Assembly: GCA_963696405.1 (NCBI GenBank)
Contig: CAVOJY010000006.1
Location: 62,001 to 126,000 of the forward strand
Length of the DNA: 64,000 bases
From: CAVOJY01 sp963696405
Lineage (GTDB): Bacteria; Chloroflexota; Limnocylindria; Limnocylindrales; CSP1-4
Direction of reading: 5' to 3'
Positions 18,161 to 26,680 of the stretch are shown piece by piece. The notes beneath the pieces were generated by a model. That model was not told where the DNA came from. It saw nothing but the letters and a program-made list of their open reading frames with translations, and made no database searches. Position numbers and translations under genes: made by a program. Within the stretch, counting starts at the first letter, position 1. Each line of letters begins with the position of its first letter.

Positions 18161-20229
18161 GCGCCGAGGAGAAGGTCCCCGGGACTCCCACCCCGGAGAC
18201 CCCCGCGGACGACCTCCGCGTCGGCGTCTACGTCTGCCACTGCGGCAGCAACATCGCCGGCATGGTGGACGTGGAGGGGGTGCGGGACTGGGCCGCGGTC
18301 AACCTGAAGGACCGCGGCGTCGCCGTCGCCCGCGACTACAAGTTCATGTGCTCCAGCCTGGGCCAGGAGCTCATCGAGAAGGACATCAAGGAGCGCGGCA
18401 TCAACCGCGTCGTGGTGGCGGCCTGCTCGCCGCACCTGCACGAGAAGACCTTCCGCACCGCCTGCGCGAACGCCGGCCTGAACCCGTATCTCTGCGAGCT
18501 GGTCTCGGTCCGCGAGCAGGACTCGTGGGTCCACACCGACCGCGAGGCCGCCACCGAGAAGGCCAAGGCGATCCTCTCGGGCGGCGTGGAGCGGGTCCGG
18601 CACCACGAGGAGCTCGAGCCGATGCGGGTGCCGATCCACCCGGCTACGCTCGTCGTGGGCGGCGGGATCGGCGGCATCTCAGGCCGCGCTCGAGCTGGCG
18701 AACGCCGGCTACCCGGTCTACCTCGTCGAGCGGACCCCGTCGATCGGCGGGCACATGGCCCAGTTCGACAAGACCTTCCCGACCCTCGACTGCTCGGCGT
18801 GCATCCTGACGCCGCGCATGGTCGACGGCGGGAACCCACCCCAACATCACGCTCCTCACCTGGAGCGAGGTGGAGGCCGTCAAGGGGTACGTCGGCAACT
18901 TCACGGTCACGATCCGCACGCAAGGCCCGCCAGGTCGACGAGGAGACCTGCACGGGCTGCGGCGTCTGCTGGGAGAAGTGCCCGGTCAAGGTCGATCGAC
19001 ACCGAGTTCGAGGCGGGCATCGGCTACCGCAAGGCGGTCTACACGCCCTTCGCCCAGGCGGTGCCGAAGTACCCGGTCATCGACAAGGAGAACTGCACCT
19101 ACTACCTCAAGGGCACCTGCCGGGCCTGCGAGAAGTTCTGCCCGACCGCAGTCGATCGACTTCGACCAGGAGGACGAGATCCTCAACGTCGAGGTCGGCA
19201 ACATCGTCATCGCCACCGGCTACCAGCTCTTCGACGCCCGGCGCATCCCGCAGTACGGCTACGGCCGGCTCCCGAACGTCTTCACCAGCCTGGAGTTCGA
19301 GCGGCTCTCGCAACGCCGCCGGACCCACCGGCGGGCACGTCGTCCTCCGCGACGGCGTCACGGAGCCGAAGACGGTCGGCATCGTCCACTGCGTGGGCAG
19401 CCGCGACCGCAACTACAACGACTACTGCTCGAGCATCTGCTGCATGCAGAGCCTCAAGTTCGCCCACCTCGTCAAGGAGCACAGCGGGGCGACCGTCTAC
19501 AACTTCTACATCGACATGCGGACGCCCTCCAAGGGCTACGACGAGTTCTACCAGCGGCTCATGGAAGAGGGCACCATCTTCATCCGCGGCAAGGTCGCCG
19601 AGATCACCGAGGCGGCCCACAGCCCGGAGGAGGAGGGCAAGCTCATCGTCCAGGTCGAGGACACCCTCGCCGGGGCGCAGGTCCGCATCCCGCTCGACAT
19701 GGTCATCCTCTCGGCCGGCCTGGAGCCCCAGGCGGACGCCAAGGAGGTGGCCCAGCTCTTCGGCATCTCCTGCGGGTTCGAGGGCTGGATGCTGGAGCGG
19801 CACCCCAAGCTCGACCCCGTCGCCACCATGACCGAGGGCATCTTCATCGCAGGGTGCGTCCAGGGACCCAAGGACATCCCGGCCACCGTGGTCCAGGGCG
19901 CCGCCGCCTCGGCACGGATCCTGGGCCGCATCCAGCAGGGCGAGATGGAACTGGAGCCCATCCGCGCCAGCGTGGACGAGGAGAAGTGCTCCGGCTGCCG
20001 CATCTGCAACAACCTCTGCCCCTTCAGCGCCATCATCTTCCACGAGGACCGCATGGTTACCGAGATCAACCCGGCCCTCTGCCAGGGCTGCGGCACGTGC
20101 GTCGCGGCCTGCCCGGCGGGCGCCATCAGCGGGACCGGGTTCAGCAACGAGCAGATCCTCTCGCAGATCGAGGGCCTGCTCCTGCGGAATATCGTGAACG
20201 CCGCTGAACGAGAGGCGGTGCCCGCATGA
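18157..20229 (+). CDS. hdrA: Heterodisulfide reductase-like subunit A, FAD/iron-sulfur (six frameshifts)
   Basis: An HdrA flavoprotein, about 686 residues after correction, the site of flavin-based electron bifurcation in HdrABC-MvhADG. In order: N-terminal domain with VYVCHCGSNI, a Rossmann FAD-binding motif VVGGGIGGI, the HdrA motif FPTLDCSACILTP, an inserted ferredoxin-like region (CTGCGVCWEKCP and CRACEKFCP), the second flavin-domain half (GIVHCVGSRD, GIFIAGCVQGPKDIP) and two C-terminal [4Fe-4S] motifs, CSGCRICNNLCP and CQGCGTCVAACP. GTG 18157 overlaps the hdrB stop. Frame changes, all +1, occur near 18679, 18836, 18921, 18994 and 19154 (both extra GATC within GTCGAC) and 19311. The stop overlaps mvhD by ATGA. 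Confidence 0.85.
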   Translation: MSAEEKVPGTPTPETPADDLRVGVYVCHCGSNIAGMVDVEGVRDWAAVNLKDRGVAVARDYKFMCSSLGQELIEKDIKERGINRVVVAACSPHLHEKTFRTACANAGLNPYLCELVSVREQDSWVHTDREAATEKAKAILSGGVERVRHHEELEPMRVPIHPATLVVGGGIGGISGRARAGERRLPGLPRRADPVDRRAHGPVRQDLPDPRLLGVHPDAAHGRRREPTPTSRSSPGARWRPSRGTSATSRSRSARKARQVDEETCTGCGVCWEKCPVKVDRHRVRGGHRLPQGGLHALRPGGAEVPGHRQGELHLLPQGHLPGLREVLPDRSRSTSTRRTRSSTSRSATSSSPPATSSSTPGASRSTATAGSRTSSPAWSSSGSRNAAGPTGGHVVLRDGVTEPKTVGIVHCVGSRDRNYNDYCSSICCMQSLKFAHLVKEHSGATVYNFYIDMRTPSKGYDEFYQRLMEEGTIFIRGKVAEITEAAHSPEEEGKLIVQVEDTLAGAQVRIPLDMVILSAGLEPQADAKEVAQLFGISCGFEGWMLERHPKLDPVATMTEGIFIAGCVQGPKDIPATVVQGAAASARILGRIQQGEMELEPIRASVDEEKCSGCRICNNLCPFSAIIFHEDRMVTEINPALCQGCGTCVAACPAGAISGTGFSNEQILSQIEGLLLRNIVNAAEREAVPA

Positions 20230-20756
20230 GCACGAGCGCACAGGCCCCGGAAGCGAAGCCCGAGGGCACGTTCGAGCCCACGATCATCGGCTTCACCTGC
20301 AACTGGTGCAGCTACCGCGCCGCCGACATGGCCGGCACGGCGCGCATGAAGTACCCGCCGAACATCCGGCTCATCCGGCTCATGTGCTCGGGTCGGCTGG
20401 ACCCGACGTTCGTCATCAAGGCGTTCGCCAGCGGCGCGGACGGCGTCATGGTGAGCGGCTGCCACCCCGGCGACTGCCACTACGTTGACCAGAACTACAA
20501 GGCGCTGCGCCGCTACCACCTGCTCGTGCGCACGCTCGAGCAGCTCGGCATCGAGCGCGGACGGCTCAACCTCACCTGGGCCAGCGCCGGCGAGGGTGCC
20601 ATCTTCGCGAACGCGATCGGCACCTTCACCGAGCAGGTCCGCGCCCTGGGGCCGCTCGATTGGCCGGAGGACGGCCCGAGCGAGATACCCGACGAGTCAC
20701 CCGCCGGTTCCGACCCCGCCGGTGCGGGCAAGCTGGCAGTGGAGGTGACGGCGTGA
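20226..20756 (+). CDS. mvhD: MvhD-type iron-sulfur adaptor subunit
   Basis: A 176-residue MvhD/FlpD-family subunit with a [2Fe-2S] cluster that passes electrons between the hydrogenase and HdrA. Family signatures are IIGFTCNWCSYRAADMAG, IRLIRLMCSGRLDP, GVMVSGCHPGDCHY and RLNLTWASAGEG. The ~30-residue tail after the core is Pro/Glu-rich. Start and stop overlap both neighbours (ATGA and GTGA), indicating tight translational coupling in the operon. It contains no frameshift, unlike the genes just upstream. Confidence 0.92.
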   Translation: MSTSAQAPEAKPEGTFEPTIIGFTCNWCSYRAADMAGTARMKYPPNIRLIRLMCSGRLDPTFVIKAFASGADGVMVSGCHPGDCHYVDQNYKALRRYHLLVRTLEQLGIERGRLNLTWASAGEGAIFANAIGTFTEQVRALGPLDWPEDGPSEIPDESPAGSDPAGAGKLAVEVTA

Positions 20757-21811
20757 GCGCAAGGCGCGGCAGCGCCGCCGGCCAGGGCTCCACGTCCGCC
20801 AGCGGCGCCACGACCGGAAACGGCAAGGCCAAGTTCGCGATGTACTGGGCCGCCTCGTGCGGCGGCTGCGACATCGCGGTCCTCAACATCGACGAGAAGA
20901 TCCTCGAGGTGGACGCCGCGTTCGACGTGGTGTTCTGGCCGTGCGCGATGGACGGCAAGTACAGGGACGTCGAGGAGATGGCCGACGGGTCCATCACCCT
21001 CACGCTCTTCAGCGGCGGGATCCGCAACAGCGAGAACGAGGAGCTGGCGCATCTCCTGCGACGCAAGTCGCAGATCCTCGTCGCCTTCGGCTCCTGCGCC
21101 AACGAGGGGTGCATCCCCGGCCTGGCGAACCTCTCGAGCCCCAAGGCCGTCTTCGACGCCGCGTACGAGACGGTGTCCACGGACAACCCGGAACACATCT
21201 GGCCGCAGCCGACCTTCACGGTCCCGGAGGGCGACCTGCACCTCCCGAAGTTCTACCCGGTGCTCAAGACCCTCGACCAGGTCGTCCCGGTCGACTACTA
21301 CGTGCCCGGCTGTCCACCCGAGTCCCACCAGATCGCCGCGATCGTCGACGTGGTCGTGGCGGCGCTGGAGGGCCGGGGCGAGCTGCCGCCGAAGGGCGCG
21401 GTCATCGGCGCCGGCGTCTCCACCGTGTGCGACGAGTGCGCGCGGGAGCGGAACGTCAAGACGATCGACGCGTTCCACCGGATCCACCTTGTCGAGGCGG
21501 CCGATCCCTCGCTCTGCCTGCTCGAGCAGGGCATCCCCTGCAACGGCCCGGCCACCCGGGACGGCTGCGGGGCGCTCTGCCCGGCAGCCGGCGCCCAGTG
21601 CATCGGCTGCTACGGTCCCGCCGACGGCGTCGTGGACTACGGCGCGCGGCTCATCGGGGCGTACGGGTCGGTCATCGACGCCCGCGATCCGGCCGAGATC
21701 GAGAAGATCCTCGACACGCTTCCCGACCCCGCCGGCCAGTTCTACCGGTTCAACCTCGCAAAGTCGCTCCTCCGCTCCGGCAAGGCGGCCTGGGCTGGCG
21801 ACCGGAAGTAG
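20753..21811 (+). CDS. mvhG: [NiFe]-hydrogenase small subunit, MvhG type (group 3c)
   Basis: A 352-residue hydrogenase small subunit carrying the iron-sulfur relay that takes electrons from the NiFe site. The proximal-cluster motif is CGGCDIAVL near residue 35, followed by FGSCANEGCIPG and VPGCPPESHQ; a C-terminal cysteine-rich segment (CNGPATRDGCGALCPAAGAQCIGCYGP, read across 21540-21615) binds further clusters. There is no Tat signal, so the enzyme is cytoplasmic, consistent with group 3c. GTG 20753 overlaps the mvhD stop. The first ~25 residues are Ser/Gly-rich and poorly conserved. It is paired with mvhA 13 nt downstream. Confidence 0.92.
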   Translation: MSARRGSAAGQGSTSASGATTGNGKAKFAMYWAASCGGCDIAVLNIDEKILEVDAAFDVVFWPCAMDGKYRDVEEMADGSITLTLFSGGIRNSENEELAHLLRRKSQILVAFGSCANEGCIPGLANLSSPKAVFDAAYETVSTDNPEHIWPQPTFTVPEGDLHLPKFYPVLKTLDQVVPVDYYVPGCPPESHQIAAIVDVVVAALEGRGELPPKGAVIGAGVSTVCDECARERNVKTIDAFHRIHLVEAADPSLCLLEQGIPCNGPATRDGCGALCPAAGAQCIGCYGPADGVVDYGARLIGAYGSVIDARDPAEIEKILDTLPDPAGQFYRFNLAKSLLRSGKAAWAGDRK

Positions 21812-21824
21812 GAGGGGACAAGAG

Positions 21825-23300
21825 ATGCAGCGCATCACGATCGACCCGATCACCCGCCTCGAAGGCCACGGCAAGATCGAGATCTTCCTCGACGAGGCGG
21901 GCGAGGTCGCCAACACGTACTTCCAGATCCCCGAGCTGCGCGGGTTCGAGCGCTTCTGCGTGGGCCGTCCGGTCGAGGAGATGCCGCTCCTGACGAACCG
22001 CATCTGCGGCGTCTGCCCGGAGGCGCACCACATGGCGGCGGCGAAGGCCGTCGACGCGGTCTACCACGTGGACCCGCCTCGGCCGGCCAAGCTCCTCCGC
22101 GAGCTCCTGTATTCGGGCTTCTTCTTCACCGACCACACCACCCACTTCTACGCGCTCTCGGGCCCCGATTTCATCATGGGACCCGACGCCCCTGCCGCCG
22201 AGCGGAACATCCTGGGCGTCATCCACAAGGTCGGCCTCGAGATCGGCGGCAAGGTCATCCAGGCCCGCAAGAACGGCCACCACATCGTCGAGATCATCGG
22301 CGGGCGGAAGATCCACCCCTGCACCTCGATCCCCGGCGGCATGACCAAGGGGATCACCGAGGAGCAGCGTGCCGAGATCGAGGAGATGGGACGCTGGGGC
22401 GTCGAGTTCGCCGAGTTCAGCCTCAAGCTCTTCGACGACATCATCATGGGGAACGCCGAGTACAAGGACATGATCCTCGGCGGGGCGTACACCCACGAGA
22501 CGTACTACATGGGCCTCGTGGACCCGGCCGGGAAGGTCAACTTCTACGACGGGAAGGTCCGCGTCGTCGGCCCCAACGGGACCGAGCACGGCACCTACGA
22601 GCCGCGCGAGTACACCGACTGGATCGCGGAGCGCGTGGAGCCCTGGACCTACCTGAAGTTCCCCTACCTGAAGAAGATCGGCTGGAAGGGCTTCGTGGAC
22701 GGCCCCGACTCCGGCGTCTACTGCGCGACCCCGCTGGCCCGCCTGAACGCGGCGGACGGGATGGCGACCCCGAAGGCCCAGGAGCAGTACGAGCGCTTCT
22801 ACGCCACGCTCGCGCCTTCCGGCCCGAAGATCGTCCACCACCGCCTCGCCACCCACTGGGCGCGGCTCATCGAGTTGCTCTACGCGGCCGAGCGGATCGT
22901 CGAGCTGGCCACCGATCCCGAGATCACCTCGCCGAACTTCCATGTTGTCCCGACCGAGACGCCCACCGAGGGTGTCGGCACGGTCGAGGCGCCGCGCGGC
23001 ACGCTCACCCACCACTACTGGACGGACGAGCGCGGCATCGTGACGAAGGTGAACCTGGTGGTCGGCACGACGAACAACTACGCGCCGATCAGCATGTCGG
23101 TGAACAAGGCGGCGTCCTCGTACATCCACAAGGGCGAGGTCCACCAGGGCCTCCTCAACCGCGTGGAGATGGCCTTCCGCCTCTACGACCCGTGCTTCGG
23201 GTGCGCCACGCACTCGCTGCCCGGGCAGATGCCGCTCGAAGTCACGATCCGCGACGCGCAGGGCGAGGTCGTGGACGTCCTCCGCCAGTACTGCGACTGA
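21825..23300 (+). CDS. mvhA: [NiFe]-hydrogenase large subunit, MvhA type (group 3c)
   Basis: A 491-residue large subunit that holds the NiFe(CN)2CO site and oxidises H2. The L1 motif RICGVCPEAHH (near residue 64) and L2 motif DPCFGCATH near the C-terminus supply the four cysteine ligands. The 28 residues after the final His of L2 form a removable C-terminal extension, the target of the protease encoded next. ATG 21825 follows GGAGGGG by a normal distance. With HdrABC and MvhDG it would couple H2 oxidation to simultaneous reduction of ferredoxin and a disulfide or other acceptor; the acceptor in this organism is not known. Confidence 0.94.
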   Translation: MQRITIDPITRLEGHGKIEIFLDEAGEVANTYFQIPELRGFERFCVGRPVEEMPLLTNRICGVCPEAHHMAAAKAVDAVYHVDPPRPAKLLRELLYSGFFFTDHTTHFYALSGPDFIMGPDAPAAERNILGVIHKVGLEIGGKVIQARKNGHHIVEIIGGRKIHPCTSIPGGMTKGITEEQRAEIEEMGRWGVEFAEFSLKLFDDIIMGNAEYKDMILGGAYTHETYYMGLVDPAGKVNFYDGKVRVVGPNGTEHGTYEPREYTDWIAERVEPWTYLKFPYLKKIGWKGFVDGPDSGVYCATPLARLNAADGMATPKAQEQYERFYATLAPSGPKIVHHRLATHWARLIELLYAAERIVELATDPEITSPNFHVVPTETPTEGVGTVEAPRGTLTHHYWTDERGIVTKVNLVVGTTNNYAPISMSVNKAASSYIHKGEVHQGLLNRVEMAFRLYDPCFGCATHSLPGQMPLEVTIRDAQGEVVDVLRQYCD

Positions 23301-23363
23301 ACCGTCGAGCGCCAGGCGTACCGCGAGCGGCCCGGTGATGAGCCGGGCCGCTCGGTTTCCGGC

Positions 23364-23948
23364 ATGATCGGCGACGTGAGCATCACTGCCGTCGCGCGCC
23401 CGGGCCCCTCGACGCTCGTCCTGGGCATCGGCAACCCGATCCTCGGCGACGATGCCGTGGGCTGGGTGGTTGCCGGTGAGGTGGCGCGCCGTCTCACTGC
23501 CGCGGGCACAGGGCGCGCCTTCGACTACCCCTCCCCGCCGGTGCCCGTCGGGGCCATGGGCGTCTTCGGCGATGTCGAGGTGGACTGCATCTCGCTCGGA
23601 GGCCTCGCGCTCATGGAGCGCCTCGTCGGCTACGAGCGGGCGGTCCTCGTCAATTCCGTCGTCACCGGGCTGGAGCCTGCCGGCCACATCGAACGCCACG
23701 CGCTGGGCGACCTGCCCGACCTGAGCGCCGGCCACACCACGTCGGCCCACGACACGTCGCTGCAGACAGCGCTCGCCGCCGGACGGCGCATGGGCGCGCT
23801 CCTGCCGTCGGCCATCACGGTCATCACGGTGGAGGCCGTGCAGGTCAGCGACTTCGCCGAGGAGATGACCCCGGAGGTCACCGCGGCCGTCCCCAGCGCG
23901 ACGGAGGTTGTCCTGGCGCTGCTGGGGCCGCTCACGCCGCGCGGCTGA
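23364..23948 (+). CDS. Hydrogenase maturation endopeptidase (HyaD/HycI family)
   Basis: A 194-residue peptidase of the M52 hydrogenase-maturation family. LVLGIGNPILGDDAVG at the N-terminus carries the conserved Asp/Glu-type metal ligand, and HDTSLQTAL supplies the later His. Such proteases test for nickel insertion and then clip the large-subunit C-terminus after the L2 His. Position, 63 nt after mvhA in the same direction, makes MvhA the obvious substrate. ATG 23364 is used. Nickel-binding residues are not all verifiable without alignment. Confidence 0.88.
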   Translation: MIGDVSITAVARPGPSTLVLGIGNPILGDDAVGWVVAGEVARRLTAAGTGRAFDYPSPPVPVGAMGVFGDVEVDCISLGGLALMERLVGYERAVLVNSVVTGLEPAGHIERHALGDLPDLSAGHTTSAHDTSLQTALAAGRRMGALLPSAITVITVEAVQVSDFAEEMTPEVTAAVPSATEVVLALLGPLTPRG

Positions 23949-24068
23949 CGCGCAGCGCGCGCGCCCGGATACGGACCCGCGCGCTGCGATCGGCGTGGTG
24001 CAACGTCCCGCGCCGACGCCGCGGCCGGCCCGGATGGAACCGGCCCAGTACCGGAAGCGGGTTCCGAC

Positions 24069-25226
24069 CTAGAACCAGAAGCGGAGGCTGGTCAGGACCG
24101 GCTGCATCTTGGCGATGACCGTGTCAAAGGTGTCCGCGAATGCTGGCTCGACCACCGACAGCACGCACGCCGACGCGTTGCCGGCGACGCCGATCTGGGC
24201 CTTCTGCCCGGGCGCCAGGGTGTAGGAGATCTTGTTCTTGCTCGCGAAGAGCGTGACCGTTCCGCTCCCCGTGTTGGTGACCGTGACGTACTGGCCGGCG
24301 ATGCTGCCGACGACGCCCTGCGTCGGCGCGCTCACGTCGAGCCCGGCCATGCCGTTCAGCTTCTGGAGGAAGGCCGCCGGGCTGACCTGCTGGATGGCCA
24401 CCGTCCAGTCCACCTTGCCCTGCTGCGCGATGGTGAACAGGTCGTTGACGTACGACGTGGCAACCCAGCCGCTCTGGACGGTGAAGGTCGTCGCCAGGAG
24501 GAACTTGGACGGGTAGAACGTGCCCGCCGTCATGGGGCAGCTGCCGCCGGGGGGCGGCGTGCACAGCTTCGTGCCCTGGACACCCGGCGGATGCGTCGGG
24601 ATCGTCGGCGGGAGTGACGGAGCCGGGGTCGGCTTCGGCGTGGGCGTCGGCGTCGGCTTGGCGGTGGGCTTGGGTGTTGGCGTGGGAGCCGGGGTCGCCG
24701 TCGGCTTGGGTGTTGCGGTCGGCTTGGGTGTTGCCGTCGGCACCGGGGTTGCGGTCGGCGCCGGGGTCGCGGTCGGGACCGGGGTTGCGGTCGGCGCGGG
24801 GGTGGGCGTGGGCTTGGCGGTCGGCATCGGGGTCGGCGTGGCCGCGGCCGAGGCTACCGGGGTCGCCGTTGGGACGGGCGTCGCCGTCGGCACGGGCGTG
24901 GCGGTCGGGACCGGGGTGGCGGTCTGCCCTGCAATCGCTGTCGGCTGCGGGGTGGCGGTCGGTACCGCCGACGACGATCCCTGGGAGATGAGAACGACGA
25001 CGATTGCGATCAGCGCGAGCGCGATGATGCCGACAAGGACGAGGAGCCAGGTCTGCGTGCTCGGCCCGCCGCCCGACCCTCCCTGGCCCTGGGGCTGCGG
25101 CGAGGGCGGTACCACCGGCTGTGGCTGGACTTGAGGCCCCGATGGCGCCACAGGCGGCGGCTCAGGCGGAACCGGAAGCGGCTGGGTGGGGCCCGGACCA
25201 CCGGGCGGCGGAGGCGCTTCGGCCAT
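24069..25226 (-). CDS. Pro/Thr-rich single-pass membrane protein with extracellular domain
   Basis: A 385-residue protein not matched to a named family. Residues 1-55 are Pro/Gln/Gly-rich and cytoplasmic. One strong transmembrane segment lies near 60-82 (LLVLVGIIALALIAIVVVLI). It is followed by a long linker (about 88-205) of TPVPTATP/TPKPTATP repeats, then a ~170-residue extracellular domain starting at GTKLCTPPPGGSCPMTAG that has three cysteines and FTIAQQGKVDWTVAIQQV. Such PT-linkers are common in Chloroflexota surface proteins. It converges on the hydrogenase operon; I see no functional link. Confidence 0.7.
   Translation of the reverse strand: MAEAPPPPGGPGPTQPLPVPPEPPPVAPSGPQVQPQPVVPPSPQPQGQGGSGGGPSTQTWLLVLVGIIALALIAIVVVLISQGSSSAVPTATPQPTAIAGQTATPVPTATPVPTATPVPTATPVASAAATPTPMPTAKPTPTPAPTATPVPTATPAPTATPVPTATPKPTATPKPTATPAPTPTPKPTAKPTPTPTPKPTPAPSLPPTIPTHPPGVQGTKLCTPPPGGSCPMTAGTFYPSKFLLATTFTVQSGWVATSYVNDLFTIAQQGKVDWTVAIQQVSPAAFLQKLNGMAGLDVSAPTQGVVGSIAGQYVTVTNTGSGTVTLFASKNKISYTLAPGQKAQIGVAGNASACVLSVVEPAFADTFDTVIAKMQPVLTSLRFWF
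24590..24960 (+). repeat. Minisatellite encoding the PTATP linker
   Basis: Degenerate 12-18-bp repeats of GTCGGC(A/G)CCGGGGT type on the + strand encode the (TPVPTA)n linker of the surface protein. Copy number probably varies between strains. Confidence 0.7.
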
Positions 25227-25319
25227 CGATCTCTCCTTCTCCGCGGCCGGAACCCTGCCGGCCGGTGATGCGCTCGATGATGGGTCGCGCGGATTGTAGC
25301 CGCCAGCGACCCTGTCCGG

Positions 25320-26111
25320 TCACAACCCGATCGGGTCGCCCCCCGGCTCAACAGTCCTGATCAGTACCCCGGGAGCATGCGCCTCGGCCGCCGCCTCGAA
25401 AAGCCGCGGCGGCGCCGTGATGCGGTCGCGCCACAGCGGACCCAGGCCCATCATCCAGAACGTTCCCCAGTGGATCGGGACGGCCATCGACGGCCGCAAC
25501 AGCTGGAGGGCGAGCGCCGCCCGTCCGGGGTTCATGTGCCCCGGGCCCAGGCGAGGACCCCATCCCCAGACCGGCAGGAGCGCCAGGTCGAGATCGGGAG
25601 CGAGATCGGCCATGCCGGGGAAGAGGTCGGTGTCGCCGGCAAAGTAGATGCGCCGGCTGCCGGAGATGAGAAAGCCGATGGCCACGGCAGCAGGTCCGAA
25701 CGGCGGCCGGAATCCGCTGTGCACCGCGGGGATCGTGCTCAGCTTCACGCCCCCCAAGTCGACGTCGTCCCCCGGGCTCACCTCCATCACGCGGGGCAGG
25801 CCGGCTCTCCGCAGGAGGTGGCCCGTCCCGGCCGGGACCACGAACTGGGTCAGGTTGCCGAGCCGACGGAGCGAGGGCAGATCCAGGTGGTCGAGGTGCG
25901 CGTGCGAGACGAGCACGACGTCGATCCGCTCGGCGACGTGCGGGGAAACGGGCGCGGCCACCCGACGGATGTTCATGACACGGTCGCCCAGGACGGGGTC
26001 CGTGAGGATGCGCATCCCGTCCATCTCGAGGAGCAGGGTGGAGTGGCCGATGTAGGTGAGTCGTGTATCCGTGGCCCAACAATAGCCGATGCGGGAGGGC
26101 CGCCGCTCCAT
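25320..26111 (-). CDS. UlaG-like metallo-beta-lactamase-fold hydrolase
   Basis: A protein of about 263 residues with the metallo-beta-lactamase fold of the UlaG/YtnP metal-dependent hydrolase group. LTYIGHSTLLLEMDG and ILTDPVLGDRV mark the start of the fold; the metal ligands are in VSHAHLDHLD (HxHxDH), PAVHSG, and GDTDLFPGM, with PIHWGTF at the end. The substrate is not predictable. ATG 26111 is the best-placed start; the frame is open further upstream. It is divergent from hypA, with a 146-bp intergenic region. Confidence 0.86.
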   Translation of the reverse strand: MERRPSRIGYCWATDTRLTYIGHSTLLLEMDGMRILTDPVLGDRVMNIRRVAAPVSPHVAERIDVVLVSHAHLDHLDLPSLRRLGNLTQFVVPAGTGHLLRRAGLPRVMEVSPGDDVDLGGVKLSTIPAVHSGFRPPFGPAAVAIGFLISGSRRIYFAGDTDLFPGMADLAPDLDLALLPVWGWGPRLGPGHMNPGRAALALQLLRPSMAVPIHWGTFWMMGLGPLWRDRITAPPRLFEAAAEAHAPGVLIRTVEPGGDPIGL

Positions 26112-26257
26112 CCGCCCGGGATGCGCCTCGCGCGCGCCCGGGACAGGCCCGGGGCACGGCCGCGACACTCCACCGGCAGACCCGGGGTATCCTCACGACG
26201 GGCGGCCTGATCGCCCGCCGGAGCCCGCCACTCGCGATCGACCGCACCGAGGGAACC

Positions 26258-26680
26258 ATGCACGAACACGGCGTCACCGAGCGCATCCTCCAGGTCGTCC
26301 TCCAGCACGCGACGGAGGCTGGCGCCCGCCGCGTCACGGACGTCCATCTGGTCATCGGCGAGCTGTCGGATGTGTCGCCCGAGTCGGTCACGTTCTACTG
26401 GGACGAGGTGAGCCGGGGCAGCGTGGCCGAGGGCGCGCGGCTGCACTTCGAGCGGGCGCCCACCGAGATCAGGTGCTGGGCCTGCGGCCTCACCTACACG
26501 CCGACCGAGGCGGCGGCGTATTGCCCGAGCTGTCTGAGCGGCGTCGACAAAAAGGCGCTGGAGCACGACATCCGCATGACCGCCATCGACGTCGAGGGGG
26601 CTGGCGAGGCGGAGGGCGCGGGAGAAGCCGACGGCGCGGGAGAGGTGGAGGGCGCGGTCAGCGCGTCCCCGGGGATCTAG
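26258..26680 (+). CDS. hypA: HypA nickel-insertion chaperone with acidic repeat tail
   Basis: A 140-residue HypA/HybF protein that delivers nickel to the hydrogenase large subunit. MHEHGVTE supplies the N-terminal Ni-binding His2, and the structural zinc site CWACG...CPSC lies near residues 69-89. Canonical HypA ends near residue 115; here it is followed by a repeat tail (VEGAGEAEGAGEADGAG) of unknown role. The stop TAG (26678-26680) is made of the TA target duplication plus the first G of the adjacent IS630 element, and reading the pre-insertion sequence gives TAG at the same place. It supports maturation of MvhA; hypB-F are not in the window. Confidence 0.9.
   Translation: MHEHGVTERILQVVLQHATEAGARRVTDVHLVIGELSDVSPESVTFYWDEVSRGSVAEGARLHFERAPTEIRCWACGLTYTPTEAAAYCPSCLSGVDKKALEHDIRMTAIDVEGAGEAEGAGEADGAGEVEGAVSASPGI

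Noticed and set aside
17046..19311. Programmed +1 frameshifting as a regulated feature of hdr genes
   Set aside because: The 14 sites share no slippery motif or stimulatory structure, and 14 events in sequence would make expression negligible.
24590..24960. CRISPR-like array
   Set aside because: The repeats are contiguous, lack unique spacers and encode a Pro/Thr linker.
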